Below, piece after piece: positions 26,153-34,847 of a DNA stretch of 64,000 bases. The stretch's first letter is position 1. Every line of letters begins with the position of its first letter. Source of the DNA: Paludisphaera mucosa (lineage in GTDB: Bacteria; Planctomycetota; Planctomycetia; Isosphaerales; Isosphaeraceae). The notes beneath the pieces are model-generated. The model saw only the letters and a program-made list of their open reading frames with translations. It searched no databases and had not been told where the DNA came from. Location: assembly GCF_029589435.1 (NCBI RefSeq), contig NZ_JARRAG010000002.1, positions 5,146,001 to 5,210,000 of the forward strand. The letters are read 5' to 3'. The position numbers were made by a program, and so were the translations under genes.

Positions 26153-26635
26153 ATGTCCGACGCACCCTCGGCCGAGGCCAAGCTGACGCGCGCCCAGCTC
26201 ATCGACCTGCTCAACGAGGACCTGGCGCGCGAGTACCAGGCGATCATCGCCTACGTCAACTACTCGCAGGTGCTCAAGGGCGCCCAGTACATGGCGATCG
26301 CCAGCGAGCTGGAGCTGCACGCCGCGGAGGAGCTCGATCACGCCCTGCGGATCGCCAAGCAGATCGACTACCTGGGCGGCATGCCGACCGTGGTCCCCAA
26401 GGAGGTCAAGACCTCCGAGAAGGCCGAGGACATGCTCCGGTTCGACCTCGACAACGAGAACGAGACGATCCGCAACTACCGCCGCCGCGTCCGCCAGTGC
26501 GAGGCCCTCGGCGAGTACGCCATGGCCGAGGAGATCCGCTCCATCCTGGTCCAGGAGCAGGAGCATCAGATGGACCTCGCCACCGCGCTGGGCATCGACG
26601 TCCCGGACGTCAGCGAGCCGAGCGAACGCGCCTGA
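26153..26635 (+). CDS. Ferritin-like/bacterioferritin-type diiron protein
   Basis: 160 residues, four-helix ferritin-like fold. Iron ligands are seen in LLNEDLAREYQAIIAYVNY (helix A Glu), ELELHAAEELDHALRIAKQI (helix B E-x2-H pattern) and RSILVQEQEHQMDLATAL (helix D E-x2-H). The start has GGGAG close upstream. It may store iron or act as a peroxide-consuming mini-ferritin. There is no Met for haem ligation at the bacterioferritin position that I can identify with confidence, so haem binding is uncertain. A strong terminator follows. Confidence 0.87.
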   Translation: MSDAPSAEAKLTRAQLIDLLNEDLAREYQAIIAYVNYSQVLKGAQYMAIASELELHAAEELDHALRIAKQIDYLGGMPTVVPKEVKTSEKAEDMLRFDLDNENETIRNYRRRVRQCEALGEYAMAEEIRSILVQEQEHQMDLATALGIDVPDVSEPSERA

Positions 26636-26647
26636 GGCGCGGCCCCG

Positions 26648-26685
26648 GGGAAGCGGCGGCCTTCGTAAGGGCGCGGCCGCTTCCC
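26648..26685. terminator. Bidirectional hairpin between convergent genes
   Basis: A perfect 10-bp stem GGGAAGCGGC / GCCGCTTCCC with an 18-base loop, centred between the ferritin-like gene and the convergent lipocalin-like gene. Confidence 0.55.
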
Positions 26686-26693
26686 GCGCGTGA

Positions 26694-27113
26694 TCAACTC
26701 GACTTCGGCTTGCGCGCGGCCTTCCACACCCTGAGGAACTTGCGCCCCAGCGAGTGGGTGGTCCCCTCCAGCGCGTCGCCGACCAGCTTGCCGGAGGTGT
26801 TGTACGTCCCGCCGCCGGGGTCGGTCGTGGTGAACGCGAAATGGACCGCGCCCCAGTCGGCGTTCGTCCGGCCGTCCTCGACCTCGCTGTCGTAGAACGT
26901 GCCGGCCAGGCCGCCGTCGGCCACGGCGGCGACGACGAACTCCTTGAGGTACGGCTGGTCCGCCGGCTTCGGTCGCAGGTCGACGACCCACGTGCCGACG
27001 AGCCCGGCCGGATCGGGGGCGGGATTCGCGTCCTGCGCCCGGACGGCTTCGAGCAGGGCGATCGACAGGCAGCCGATCAGGACGAGGGCGGCGACCGCGG
27101 AGGACTTTCGCAT
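26694..27113 (-). CDS. Small secreted beta-barrel-like protein of unknown function
   Basis: 139 residues with a signal peptide (SAVAALVLIGCLSIALLEAVRA-QD). The mature part begins GLVGTWVVDLRPKP and contains strands EFVVAAVADGGLAGTFYDSEVEDG and VHFAFTTTDPGGGTYNTSGKLVGDALEGTTHS. This looks like a small extracytoplasmic lipocalin-like barrel of the kind often annotated only as hypothetical. GGGAG lies six bases upstream of the ATG. No catalytic residues stand out. Confidence 0.72.
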   Translation of the reverse strand: MRKSSAVAALVLIGCLSIALLEAVRAQDANPAPDPAGLVGTWVVDLRPKPADQPYLKEFVVAAVADGGLAGTFYDSEVEDGRTNADWGAVHFAFTTTDPGGGTYNTSGKLVGDALEGTTHSLGRKFLRVWKAARKPKSS

Positions 27114-27229
27114 CGGCGACTCCCGCGGGATCGTCGCGGCCGCCGGAAGGCGGCGCGGACGTCCCGGTCGACGCCGATCCTACCGGCTCGGGGGGCCCGC
27201 CGGCCACGGCGGACCCGTCCGGTCGGGGT

Positions 27230-29149
27230 TCAGTCGTCGACGCCGGCGCGGGCCTCGGCGCGGTGCGGCTGGCCGGCGGGGCCGGCTCCGTCGCCGCGGT
27301 GGCGGCGGCCGCTGATGAGCCGGACCAGCTCGTCGGGGCCGCCGGCGACCGTGACCTCGCGCGGGGGGCCCGCCAGGGCGATCTTGCTCTGGGCGAAGCG
27401 CTCGCGGATCGCCTTGCAGATCCGGTGCTTGGCGCCCCCCATCAGGCCGGGGTCGGCGACGTAGACGGACAGCCCGAAGACCATGCCCGACTCGGCCAGG
27501 TCCTCCAGCAGCGCCGAGGGGGCCGGCTTGGAGAGCACGTCGAAGTCGTTCTTGGCGATCGTCAGCAGCAGATCGGTCACGTCCTCGACGTCGGAGTCGT
27601 GGGCGACGACGACCCGGACGCCGACGCGCATGATCTTGTCTTTATGCGTCCAGTTGACGAGCTTGCCGGTGATCAGCTCGCGGTTGGGGACGATCATGCA
27701 CTGGTTGTCGCCGTTGATGATCGTGGTGGACCGGGTGTTGATCCGGTCGACCTTTCCGGTGGTCCCGCCGACCGAGACGACGTCGCCGATGCGGATCGGC
27801 CGCTCCAGCAGCAGGATCAGGCCGCAGATGAAGTTGGAGACGACCTCTTGCAGGCCGAAGCCGAGGCCGACGCCGAGCGCCGCCAGGATGAAGCTGATCT
27901 GCGCGAGCTTCAGGTGGACCGACTCCAGGGCGACGAGCAGGGTGGCGGCGAGGATGGCGTAGCGGCAGAGCGTGACGACGGCGAAGCGGACGCCCGGGTC
28001 GTCGGGCATCTTGCGGAAGAGGGTGAAGGCGAAGAGGGCGGCCATGTACCGCCAGGCGACGCCGCCGGTGACGACCGCGGCCAGCGACGTGGCGAGGTCG
28101 CCGATGACGACCGACCGGCCCTCGGCGTCCGACCAGACGTGCTGCTTGGCGAGGAAGTCGAGCAGGGCGGGGTCGATGCCCCAGATCCAGCCCAGCATCC
28201 CCAGGGCCAGCAGGACGACCGCGACCGTCGAGGCCCGCGAGGCGTTGAGCATGAGGTCCGGGGCCTCGGCCGGCCGCTCGCCCGGGGCGGCCCCGGCGGC
28301 GCGGGCGCCCTTCGCCCGGGCGGTCAGGTAGGACGCGGCCGAGGCCCAGAGGCGGTTGGTCCGGACGTCGGCCCGGAGCCGCCAGGCGATCAGCCGGGTC
28401 AGCACGCGGTGGGTCGCCCAGGCGATCGCGAAGACGACCAGGGTCTCGACCCCGCCGACCGCCAGCCGGCCGGCCGCGAAGCTGTAGCCCCGGAAGTCGA
28501 GCACCACGACCAGGACCCCGAAGGCCACGATCAGCCGGGCGATCGCCCGGGCGCGGCGGCAGCTCCACGTCACCCACGCCTGGCCCATCGCCCCGAACGC
28601 CCGCGGCGTCGCCACGACCGTCGTCCCGTTCGAAGGCGTCGGGGCCGCCCCCGCCGCGTCCGATCCGGCCTCGGCGAGATCGGTCGGGCAGTCGGGGTTG
28701 ATCCAGCTCATGAGCGCCGAGCCGGGCCGCAGGTGGTAGGCCAGCGAGGCCACCACGATCAGCTCGAAGGCCAGGAACAGGAACCGCGAGAGCGCCGGGG
28801 CCGTCACGACGGTCCCCTGGTGCGCGACCTCGCCGTTGGCGAAGATGTGGATCGGGACCAGCAGGGCCGTCGCCGCGACGACCAGGAGCCGGCCCGCGCC
28901 GCGGAACTGCCGGGTCACGCTGGGGGGCGTGTCGAGGTAGCGCTCGCACCAGCCGCCGGGCTTGAAGAACCAGCTCCCCAGCCCCCGCGCGAACAGGCCG
29001 ATGGCCGCCGCGTTGAGGATCGTCGCGGCCAGGACGCTCGTCGACTTCGGCCAGGGGCCGAGCCGCGCGACCTGGGCGGCGGCCGCCAGGTACAGGGGCC
29101 AGGCCGACGCCCAGAGCACGCCCATCAGCAAGGATCGCAGAGCCAGCAT
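27230..29149 (-). CDS. MscS/MscK-type mechanosensitive channel, C-terminal (pore) half
   Basis: 639 residues from the ATG at 29149; the frame is also open up to a GTG at 29195-29197. Several N-terminal membrane helices begin with LRSLLMGVLWASAWPLYLAAAAQ, which fits the inner-membrane region of MscK-like channels. The MscS core follows: pore helix LAQISFILAALGVGLGFGLQEVVSNFICGLILLLERPI, then the beta domain RIGDVVSVGGTTGKVDRINTRSTTI and the C-terminal vestibule. Such proteins release osmolytes under membrane tension. The neighbouring upstream gene encodes what looks like the missing periplasmic half, so this is probably one gene split by a frame change near 29190. Confidence 0.88.
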   Translation of the reverse strand: MLALRSLLMGVLWASAWPLYLAAAAQVARLGPWPKSTSVLAATILNAAAIGLFARGLGSWFFKPGGWCERYLDTPPSVTRQFRGAGRLLVVAATALLVPIHIFANGEVAHQGTVVTAPALSRFLFLAFELIVVASLAYHLRPGSALMSWINPDCPTDLAEAGSDAAGAAPTPSNGTTVVATPRAFGAMGQAWVTWSCRRARAIARLIVAFGVLVVVLDFRGYSFAAGRLAVGGVETLVVFAIAWATHRVLTRLIAWRLRADVRTNRLWASAASYLTARAKGARAAGAAPGERPAEAPDLMLNASRASTVAVVLLALGMLGWIWGIDPALLDFLAKQHVWSDAEGRSVVIGDLATSLAAVVTGGVAWRYMAALFAFTLFRKMPDDPGVRFAVVTLCRYAILAATLLVALESVHLKLAQISFILAALGVGLGFGLQEVVSNFICGLILLLERPIRIGDVVSVGGTTGKVDRINTRSTTIINGDNQCMIVPNRELITGKLVNWTHKDKIMRVGVRVVVAHDSDVEDVTDLLLTIAKNDFDVLSKPAPSALLEDLAESGMVFGLSVYVADPGLMGGAKHRICKAIRERFAQSKIALAGPPREVTVAGGPDELVRLISGRRHRGDGAGPAGQPHRAEARAGVDD

Positions 29150-29186
29150 GACGACGGAATCCCTCGCGGAAGCGGGACGGGAACGC

Positions 29187-31253
29187 TCAACCCCCACGCA
29201 CGACCGGGTTCATGTCCACCTTCAGGCCCCCCGAGCCGGGGAGCGCCTGCGACAGCCGCCGCTTGAGGACGCGACGGACGCGGAAGATGCCCAGCGGCAG
29301 GACGACGACGACGGCCGACGCGGCCAGGAACTCGGGCGCGGCCCGCTTCCACGACGCCGGCGTCACCGCGTCCTGCGCCAGGCCGATCGAGACCCGGGTC
29401 AGCCGACGGACCTCGCCGGCGGCCAGGCCCACGGTGGTCGGGCTGATCGGGTCCTGGTCGCGGACCCAGAAGAGGTGGGTGCGGATGAAGTTCGACTCGT
29501 CCTCCAGGGTCCCCAGGCGGCGGTCGATCTCGGCGAGGATCTCCTCCTCGTTGCGGACCAGCTTCTCGAGGGCCTCGCGGCGGCGGGCGAGGATGGCGGT
29601 GTGCTTCTCCTCCAGCTCCCTCCAGATCGCGACGGCCTCGGGATGGCGGTCGGGCGTCAGCTTGTCCTGCAGGTCGTCGAGGTCGATCTGGTCGAGGAGG
29701 CGGTCCTCGATCTGGCTCAGCTCGACGCTCGTGAGCATGTTCGCATAGTCGCGCAGGCGCTTGTCGACGGCGTCGCGCTCGTCGCGTTCGATCCGCCGGC
29801 GCTCGGGCTCCAGGCGGCGGTAGTCGGCGTTGATGCTGAGGACGTCGAGCCGCCCGAGGCGGTCCTCGTCGCCCTCGATCAGGGTCTTGATCCGCTCGAA
29901 GTTGGCGCGGGCGATGTTGGCCTGGCTGCGCATGTCCTCGAGCGAGGGCTTCGATCCGGCGGTCACGGCCTGCTCGGCCCGGATCGCCGAGGCCTCCAGG
30001 TCGAGCAATTCGGCCAGGCGCTCGGCGCGGTAGCGCTCGATGGGGTCGCGGGCGGCTCCGGCCTTGGCCTGCTCGGCCTCCGCCTTGCGTCGGAGGTCCC
30101 CCTCGGCGGCCTCGGCGAGCTGGCGGAAGCGGGCCTGGGCCGGCTCCAGGACCTTCTTGCCGAGCCGGACGTGGGCGGCCCAGGCCTTGCGGCGGACCCC
30201 GGCGACCTCGGCCAGCTTCTCGGTGCGGACGATCTTCCGCTCGACGACCCGGAGCCGCAGGTCCTCGACGCTCGCCTCGACGCGCAGGTTGACGCCCCGC
30301 TCCTCGAACGCCTTCCGCTCGGCGGCCGTCCTGGGGGCGGCGGCGGCGGCCCGCGAGGCGTCGCGCGCCTTGAGCGCGGCGATCCCCTGGGCGATCCGGT
30401 CGCGGTCGGTCCGCAGCCCGGCGACCGCGTCCTTGGCCTTCTTCTCGGGCTCGGGGGGCGACGTCGCGAGCTTGTCCTGGTAGGCCTTGATGTCCTTCTG
30501 GAGGCCCTCGATGGCCTCTTGCATCTGCGCCCGCCCGGCCTGGTCGACCGCATCCTTCTGGGTGAACAGGGGGGGCAGCAGGGCGCCGACCGGCTGGTCG
30601 AGGCGGCCCTGGACGTCGGCGAGCTGGGCCTTGGCGTCGTCGAGCTGACGGTCGGGGCCGTTCTCGGGGGCGGTCATCTCGGCCAGCTCTTTGGCGAGCT
30701 TGTCGTAGTCGTCGAGCCGTCGGCGACGGTCTTCGAGGAGGTCGGCGAGGGCCTTGTCGTCGATCTTGGCGGGGTCGCCGTCGGCCTTGGCGTCGCCGCC
30801 GTCGGCGGGCGCCAGCGCCTTGAGCCGCTGGACCGCGTCGGCCCGGATCGCCTCGATCTCCTCGGGCTGGAGCAGGCCCGCGTCCGCGGCGGCCTTGGGG
30901 GCGGCCGGCGGGTCCGGAGCGGGGGCCCGGGGCTCGTCCTTCGGGGCGGCCGCTTTGGGCGTCTCGCCGGCCTTCGGGGCCGGGGCGGCCTCCACCTTGG
31001 GCCGGGCCTTGGCGGCCGGCGGGGGCGGGGCCTCGGCCGCCGGGCGATCGGGGGCGGGGAGCCTGGGGAGGGCGTCGCCGTCCCGGTCGGGCCTGTCGAC
31101 GGCCTGGGCCTCGCGGGTCGGGCCGTCGGCGGAGGGCTTGCCCGCTTGCTGGGTCTGGGCGCCGCCCCCGAGCACGCCGAAGACGATCGCCGCGGCCGTC
31201 GCCGCGCGGACGTCGATCCGCACGGGCCGGCGGTCTGTTTCGGATTGCGACAT
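29187..31253 (-). CDS. Coiled-coil periplasmic half of an MscK-like mechanosensitive channel
   Basis: 688 residues from the ATG at 31253 (AAGGA upstream). Residues 1-40 contain an export/anchor segment (ATAAAIVFGVLGGG). A long Pro/Ala/Lys-rich linker follows to about 150, then some 450 residues of charged coiled coil. Near the C terminus is FIRTHLFWVRDQDPIS, a motif that precedes the membrane part of MscK/MscM-like channels, and then one membrane helix (FLAASAVVVVLPLGIF). The protein ends in a basic stretch RVRRVLKRRLSQAL, just where the full-length family continues into more helices. Those helices are encoded in the next gene in another frame, overlapping by 11 bases. It is therefore either the N-terminal piece of a broken channel or a natural two-subunit form. 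Confidence 0.8.
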   Translation of the reverse strand: MSQSETDRRPVRIDVRAATAAAIVFGVLGGGAQTQQAGKPSADGPTREAQAVDRPDRDGDALPRLPAPDRPAAEAPPPPAAKARPKVEAAPAPKAGETPKAAAPKDEPRAPAPDPPAAPKAAADAGLLQPEEIEAIRADAVQRLKALAPADGGDAKADGDPAKIDDKALADLLEDRRRRLDDYDKLAKELAEMTAPENGPDRQLDDAKAQLADVQGRLDQPVGALLPPLFTQKDAVDQAGRAQMQEAIEGLQKDIKAYQDKLATSPPEPEKKAKDAVAGLRTDRDRIAQGIAALKARDASRAAAAAPRTAAERKAFEERGVNLRVEASVEDLRLRVVERKIVRTEKLAEVAGVRRKAWAAHVRLGKKVLEPAQARFRQLAEAAEGDLRRKAEAEQAKAGAARDPIERYRAERLAELLDLEASAIRAEQAVTAGSKPSLEDMRSQANIARANFERIKTLIEGDEDRLGRLDVLSINADYRRLEPERRRIERDERDAVDKRLRDYANMLTSVELSQIEDRLLDQIDLDDLQDKLTPDRHPEAVAIWRELEEKHTAILARRREALEKLVRNEEEILAEIDRRLGTLEDESNFIRTHLFWVRDQDPISPTTVGLAAGEVRRLTRVSIGLAQDAVTPASWKRAAPEFLAASAVVVVLPLGIFRVRRVLKRRLSQALPGSGGLKVDMNPVVRGG

Positions 31254-31688
31254 CGCGCGGGATCCTTCCCGAAGAAGTCCTGGGTGAAGACGCGAATCGG
31301 CCCGGCCGGAGTCCTTGGCGGGCGGGGCGTAGACTACCCGTCGGCCCGGCGACCGGCAAGCCGAGATCGGCCGCCGGGCGACCCGACCGGGTCGGCCCCG
31401 GAGGGCGGGGGCATGGGAGACGGCGCCCGGAAAGCCCCGCCTCGGCCGGCTGTTCCGGCTTGACCTGGATGGTGCGGCCCCTATCATTGGGACGGGCCGG
31501 CGCACGGCCCCAAGGGCCTCGCATTTCGACGGCGCCATCGGCCGTCGAGATCCCGCGTGCCGGCCGGCGCCCGCCGGCGTCCGAGGGCTCGTCCGTTCAG
31601 CCGACGCGTACGCCGCCCCTCGGAGAGTCCGTAACATTTCGGTGTCGAGCGTCTCGACGCTCGCTCGGCGTGGTGGATCGCAAATGCA
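31254..31688. other. Divergent intergenic region
   Basis: 435 bases between the channel gene (minus) and the CbiA-like gene (plus). It contains the strong plus-strand promoter at 31460-31487 and nothing else I can support. Confidence 0.5.
31460..31487 (+). promoter_or_regulatory. Sigma-70-type promoter upstream of CbiA-like gene
   Basis: TTGACC, 16 bases, TATCAT. The next plus-strand start codon is at 31689, so the transcript would carry a leader of about 195 bases. Confidence 0.55.
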
Positions 31689-33101
31689 ATGACGACGCCC
31701 GTCCCCCGCATCGCCCTGGCGACGTCCACCTCGGGCCCCGACCCGTCGATCGCCGGCCTGGCCCTCATCGCCGGCCTCACGGCCCGGCGGTGGCGCGTCC
31801 AGCACTTCCGCACCCGGGCCTGCCCGACCGCCACCGAGGTCGTCGCCCACGCGACCGGGATGCCGGGCCGCCACCTCGACACCTGGCTGATGCCGCCCGA
31901 CGTCTGCCGGACGCTGCTCGCCGAGGGCGTCCGCACCGCCGACCTCGGCGTGGTCGAGGGCCGCCTCGACTCGCCCGGCGTCCTCTGCGAGGCCGGCCTG
32001 GAGCCGGCGCCCGGCGACCTCGGCCCCCTGGTCCACATCCTGGACCTGCCGGTCGTCTCCGTCGTGCCGGCCGCCGGCTTCCGCGACGGCACGTTCCACC
32101 TGCCGGACCTGCCGCGGGACGCCGCCGCGGTGATCCTCGACGGCCTGGAATCCCCCGACGACCTGGACCGCCTCCGTCGGCTGATCCGGCTCACCAGCGG
32201 CCTGCCGGTCGTGGGAGCGGTCGACCTGCTCCCCGGGGCCCGTCGCGAGATCGAGGCCGCCCCCCCCGGCGCCTTCCCCCGCGAGGCGGTCGACGCCCTC
32301 GCCGCGAGCTTCCTGCGCCACGCCGACCTGAAGGCGATCGAGACGCTGGCCACCAGCCGGTCCTACCCGGAGTACGTCGAACGGCCGGGCCGCCGCCGTC
32401 CCGTCGGCTCGTCGGGGTTCCGCGTGGCCTACGCCCGCGACGCGGCCTTCGGCTGCTACTTCCCCGACACCTTCGAGGCCCTCGCGGCCCTGGGGGCGCA
32501 GCTCGTCGAGTTCTCGCCGCTCAACGACGGGGCCCTGCCCGACGGCGTGGACCTCGTGATGATCGGCTGCGGCCTGGCGGACGTCTACGCGGGCCAGCTG
32601 GCGTCGAACGTCAGCATGCTGGCGTCGCTGCGGCAGCACGTCTGCCGGGGCCAGCGGATCTACACCGAGGGGGGCGGCTCCGCCTACCTCGGCCGGTCGA
32701 TCATCGTCGACGGCGAGCGGATCCCCGGCGCGGGCATCCTGCCGGTCGAGGCCGAACGCGCGGCCGTCCCCAGGCCCCCCGAGCCGGTCGTCCGGACGCT
32801 CTCCCGCGACAGCTGGCTCGGACCCCGGGGCAGCAAGGTCCGGGGATACCGCAGCGGCCGCTGGAACCTGAAGTTCAGTCCCACCCCGTTCGAGTGCCCG
32901 TCCTGCTACGGCCGGCTCTCGGGCGACGGCGACTTCTACTTCCGCCACCACGCCGTGGGGAGCTTCGTGCACCTGCACCTGGCGGCGCTCCCCGAGGTCG
33001 TCTCGGCCTTCGCCGGGCCGCACCACCCGTCGCTCCGCCGGCCGACGACGATCGCCCTGCCCGACGAGACCCGGGAAGACGAGGCCGGCCCCGACGCCTG
33101 A
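31689..33101 (+). CDS. CbiA/CobB-family protein lacking P-loop lysine and glutaminase cysteine
   Basis: 470 residues. The overall order matches cobyrinic acid a,c-diamide synthases: an N-terminal dethiobiotin-synthetase-like domain, then a class I glutaminase-like domain, ending GSFVHLHLAALPEVVSAF as in CbiA. Key residues are missing. The P-loop, normally of the type GxxSGxGKT, reads TSTSGPDPSIAG, so the ATP-binding Lys is lost. The nucleophile region, normally AECGGLMYL, reads TEGGGSAYL, with Gly328 at the Cys position. It therefore probably cannot make glutamine-derived amides. No cobalamin gene is nearby. It may be a binding or regulatory protein derived from CbiA. Confidence 0.8.
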   Translation: MTTPVPRIALATSTSGPDPSIAGLALIAGLTARRWRVQHFRTRACPTATEVVAHATGMPGRHLDTWLMPPDVCRTLLAEGVRTADLGVVEGRLDSPGVLCEAGLEPAPGDLGPLVHILDLPVVSVVPAAGFRDGTFHLPDLPRDAAAVILDGLESPDDLDRLRRLIRLTSGLPVVGAVDLLPGARREIEAAPPGAFPREAVDALAASFLRHADLKAIETLATSRSYPEYVERPGRRRPVGSSGFRVAYARDAAFGCYFPDTFEALAALGAQLVEFSPLNDGALPDGVDLVMIGCGLADVYAGQLASNVSMLASLRQHVCRGQRIYTEGGGSAYLGRSIIVDGERIPGAGILPVEAERAAVPRPPEPVVRTLSRDSWLGPRGSKVRGYRSGRWNLKFSPTPFECPSCYGRLSGDGDFYFRHHAVGSFVHLHLAALPEVVSAFAGPHHPSLRRPTTIALPDETREDEAGPDA

Positions 33102-33124
33102 CCTGATGAAGCGAAGGCGCCCCG

Positions 33125-33976
33125 TCAGCGGGGGCCGTCGGACTCCAGGCGGGCTTCGAGCCGGCGGACGTTCTCGGTGAGGGCCTCGCTGTGGGGCTGG
33201 AGCTTGAGGCCGCGACGTAGGGTCTTCAGGGCCTCGCGGGGCTGGTCGAGTTCGAGCTGACACTGGGCCAGGCCGCCCAGGGCGCCGATGTGGTAGGGGT
33301 TGAGCGTCAGGGTCCGGATGCAGTCCTCGGCGCTCTCGGCGAACCGGCCGAGCTTGAAGTAGGCGATGGCTCGCTGGTTGTAAGCCTCGGCGAAACGGGG
33401 GGCGCGGGCGACCAGCCGCGAGGCGCGGTCGACGGCCTCGTCGAGCCGCTCGGCGGCGGCCAGGGTGCGCACCTCTTCGAGGGCCTGATTGTTCTCGGGC
33501 GCGTCGGCCCGGAACCAGACGACCCACAGGGCGCGTTCGGCCATCGTCCGGACGACGGGGTCGTCGTCGCGCAAGGCCCTTCCGAGCAGGGTGTTGCAGC
33601 CGTCGAAGGTGCCCATCACCCCGAGGGCGAGCACGGCCCCGCGGCGGGCCGCGACCTGGGGCGACGCGCCCAGCACCCGGCAGAGCGTCTCCTCCGAATA
33701 GCGGGCCGCGACCTGCTCTCGGAACCGGGCGAGGTCGCGATCGCGCAGGAAGGCCTCGTAGTACTCGGTCAATAACGGCCCGGAATGAGGACCCCACATG
33801 CCGGTGGCTCCCACCGATTGACGTTGTCGCGACGAATCGTCCGGCCCCGCCCACGTCCCCGGCGACGCCGCGGCGATCCCCCCCGTCAACAACGCGACCG
33901 CGAGGCCGAGCCGACGCGCGCCGGGCGTCGGCGGGCGATCGCGACGGCGGACCGTCGGGTGCGGGACGTCGTCCAT
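33125..33976 (-). CDS. Exported HEAT- and TPR-repeat protein
   Basis: 283 residues. A twin-Arg-rich, basic start is followed by a hydrophobic segment (GLAVALLTGGIAAASPGTWA) that fits a signal peptide ending near residue 43. The middle (about 105-155) has HEAT-like helices RRGAVLALGVMGTFDGCNTLLGRALRDDDPVVR. The C-terminal half has three TPR units (FAEAYNQRAIAYFKLGRFAESAEDC and similar). GGAG lies eight bases upstream of the ATG. It is probably a periplasmic scaffold. It ends 24 bases from the convergent CbiA-like gene. Confidence 0.85.
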   Translation of the reverse strand: MDDVPHPTVRRRDRPPTPGARRLGLAVALLTGGIAAASPGTWAGPDDSSRQRQSVGATGMWGPHSGPLLTEYYEAFLRDRDLARFREQVAARYSEETLCRVLGASPQVAARRGAVLALGVMGTFDGCNTLLGRALRDDDPVVRTMAERALWVVWFRADAPENNQALEEVRTLAAAERLDEAVDRASRLVARAPRFAEAYNQRAIAYFKLGRFAESAEDCIRTLTLNPYHIGALGGLAQCQLELDQPREALKTLRRGLKLQPHSEALTENVRRLEARLESDGPR

Positions 33977-34847
33977 GGCGCGACTCCTGATCGATTCGGA
34001 CGGCGGCTCCCGCCCCGGGAGCGTCGAGGCGGCCCGTGGGGGCTCGTCAACAGAACGGGGCGGACTCCTGGGCGTGTCTCTCCGTATGCGAGCAGAGGCG
34101 AGGCAAGGCGACGCGGATCGGGCCGCGGTGCGCGGTCGGGTGTGATCGTGCCGCCGAGTCTACCAGCGCCCGTCGACCCGCTCCAAGACGTCCGAATCCT
34201 TTCGTTGGCAATTTTTTTCGACCCTGCGCCGACCGGGAATCGAGTCCCGAAGCGGCGATGTTCGGGTCGAGCCGCGGGGACGGCGGGCCGTGCCCTCCTC
34301 TCCGCCCTCCGGGGCCGCCGACCCGGCTCCGCCGGAACCGGAGCGTCGCGTCATCGGGGACGACCCCCATTTCGACCCGGCCCGCCCCGCGAAGAGTGCA
34401 AACCGCCCCGGCCCGGATGGCCGAATGTGGCACGACGGCCACGACGATTGCCCATTTGCGCCCATATTACGGAAGGACGGTGGGGAAAAACGACATTCCG
34501 CGTCGGGGCAAGCAACTGGTTGGATTCAAGCATCAGGCTTTGCTCGACCGGATTGACACACGGGGTTGGCAAGATCGTAGAACCTGGTAGAAAGAGGATC
34601 GATGGGGAGCGGAAGGCCCTTCGGGGCGACCGGCTCTCCCGCGGGATATCCCACGGAACGCGACATCGACGACGCCGCGGCGGAGACGCTGCGCGCCTCC
34701 TCGGTAGATCGGATGTCACGCCTTTTTTGTTCGGTCCGGGATCAGCGTCGAGCGGACATCAGGACCGGCCGGTTCCGTGGGCGTCATGGAAGATTTTCGA
34801 GGGCGTCCGACTTCGGACGTCGCCGACGGTCGAGGAGTTGCACCAAG
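33977..34847. other. Long intergenic region before PEP-CTERM gene
   Basis: 871 bases. Open frames inside have no ribosome-binding sites or protein-like composition. A TTGACA at 34553-34558 followed by TAGAAC 19 bases later could be a promoter for the next gene with a long leader. Nothing else was recognised. Confidence 0.45.

Noticed and set aside
31254-33854. Extension of the coiled-coil channel frame upstream on the minus strand to 33854
   Set aside because: The extra part is antisense to the CbiA-like gene and has no protein-like composition. The ATG at 31253 has a ribosome-binding site and begins the export segment.
34036-34590. Open frames in the gap before the PEP-CTERM gene
   Set aside because: No ribosome-binding site, odd composition and overlapping frames on both strands; nothing resembles a protein family.
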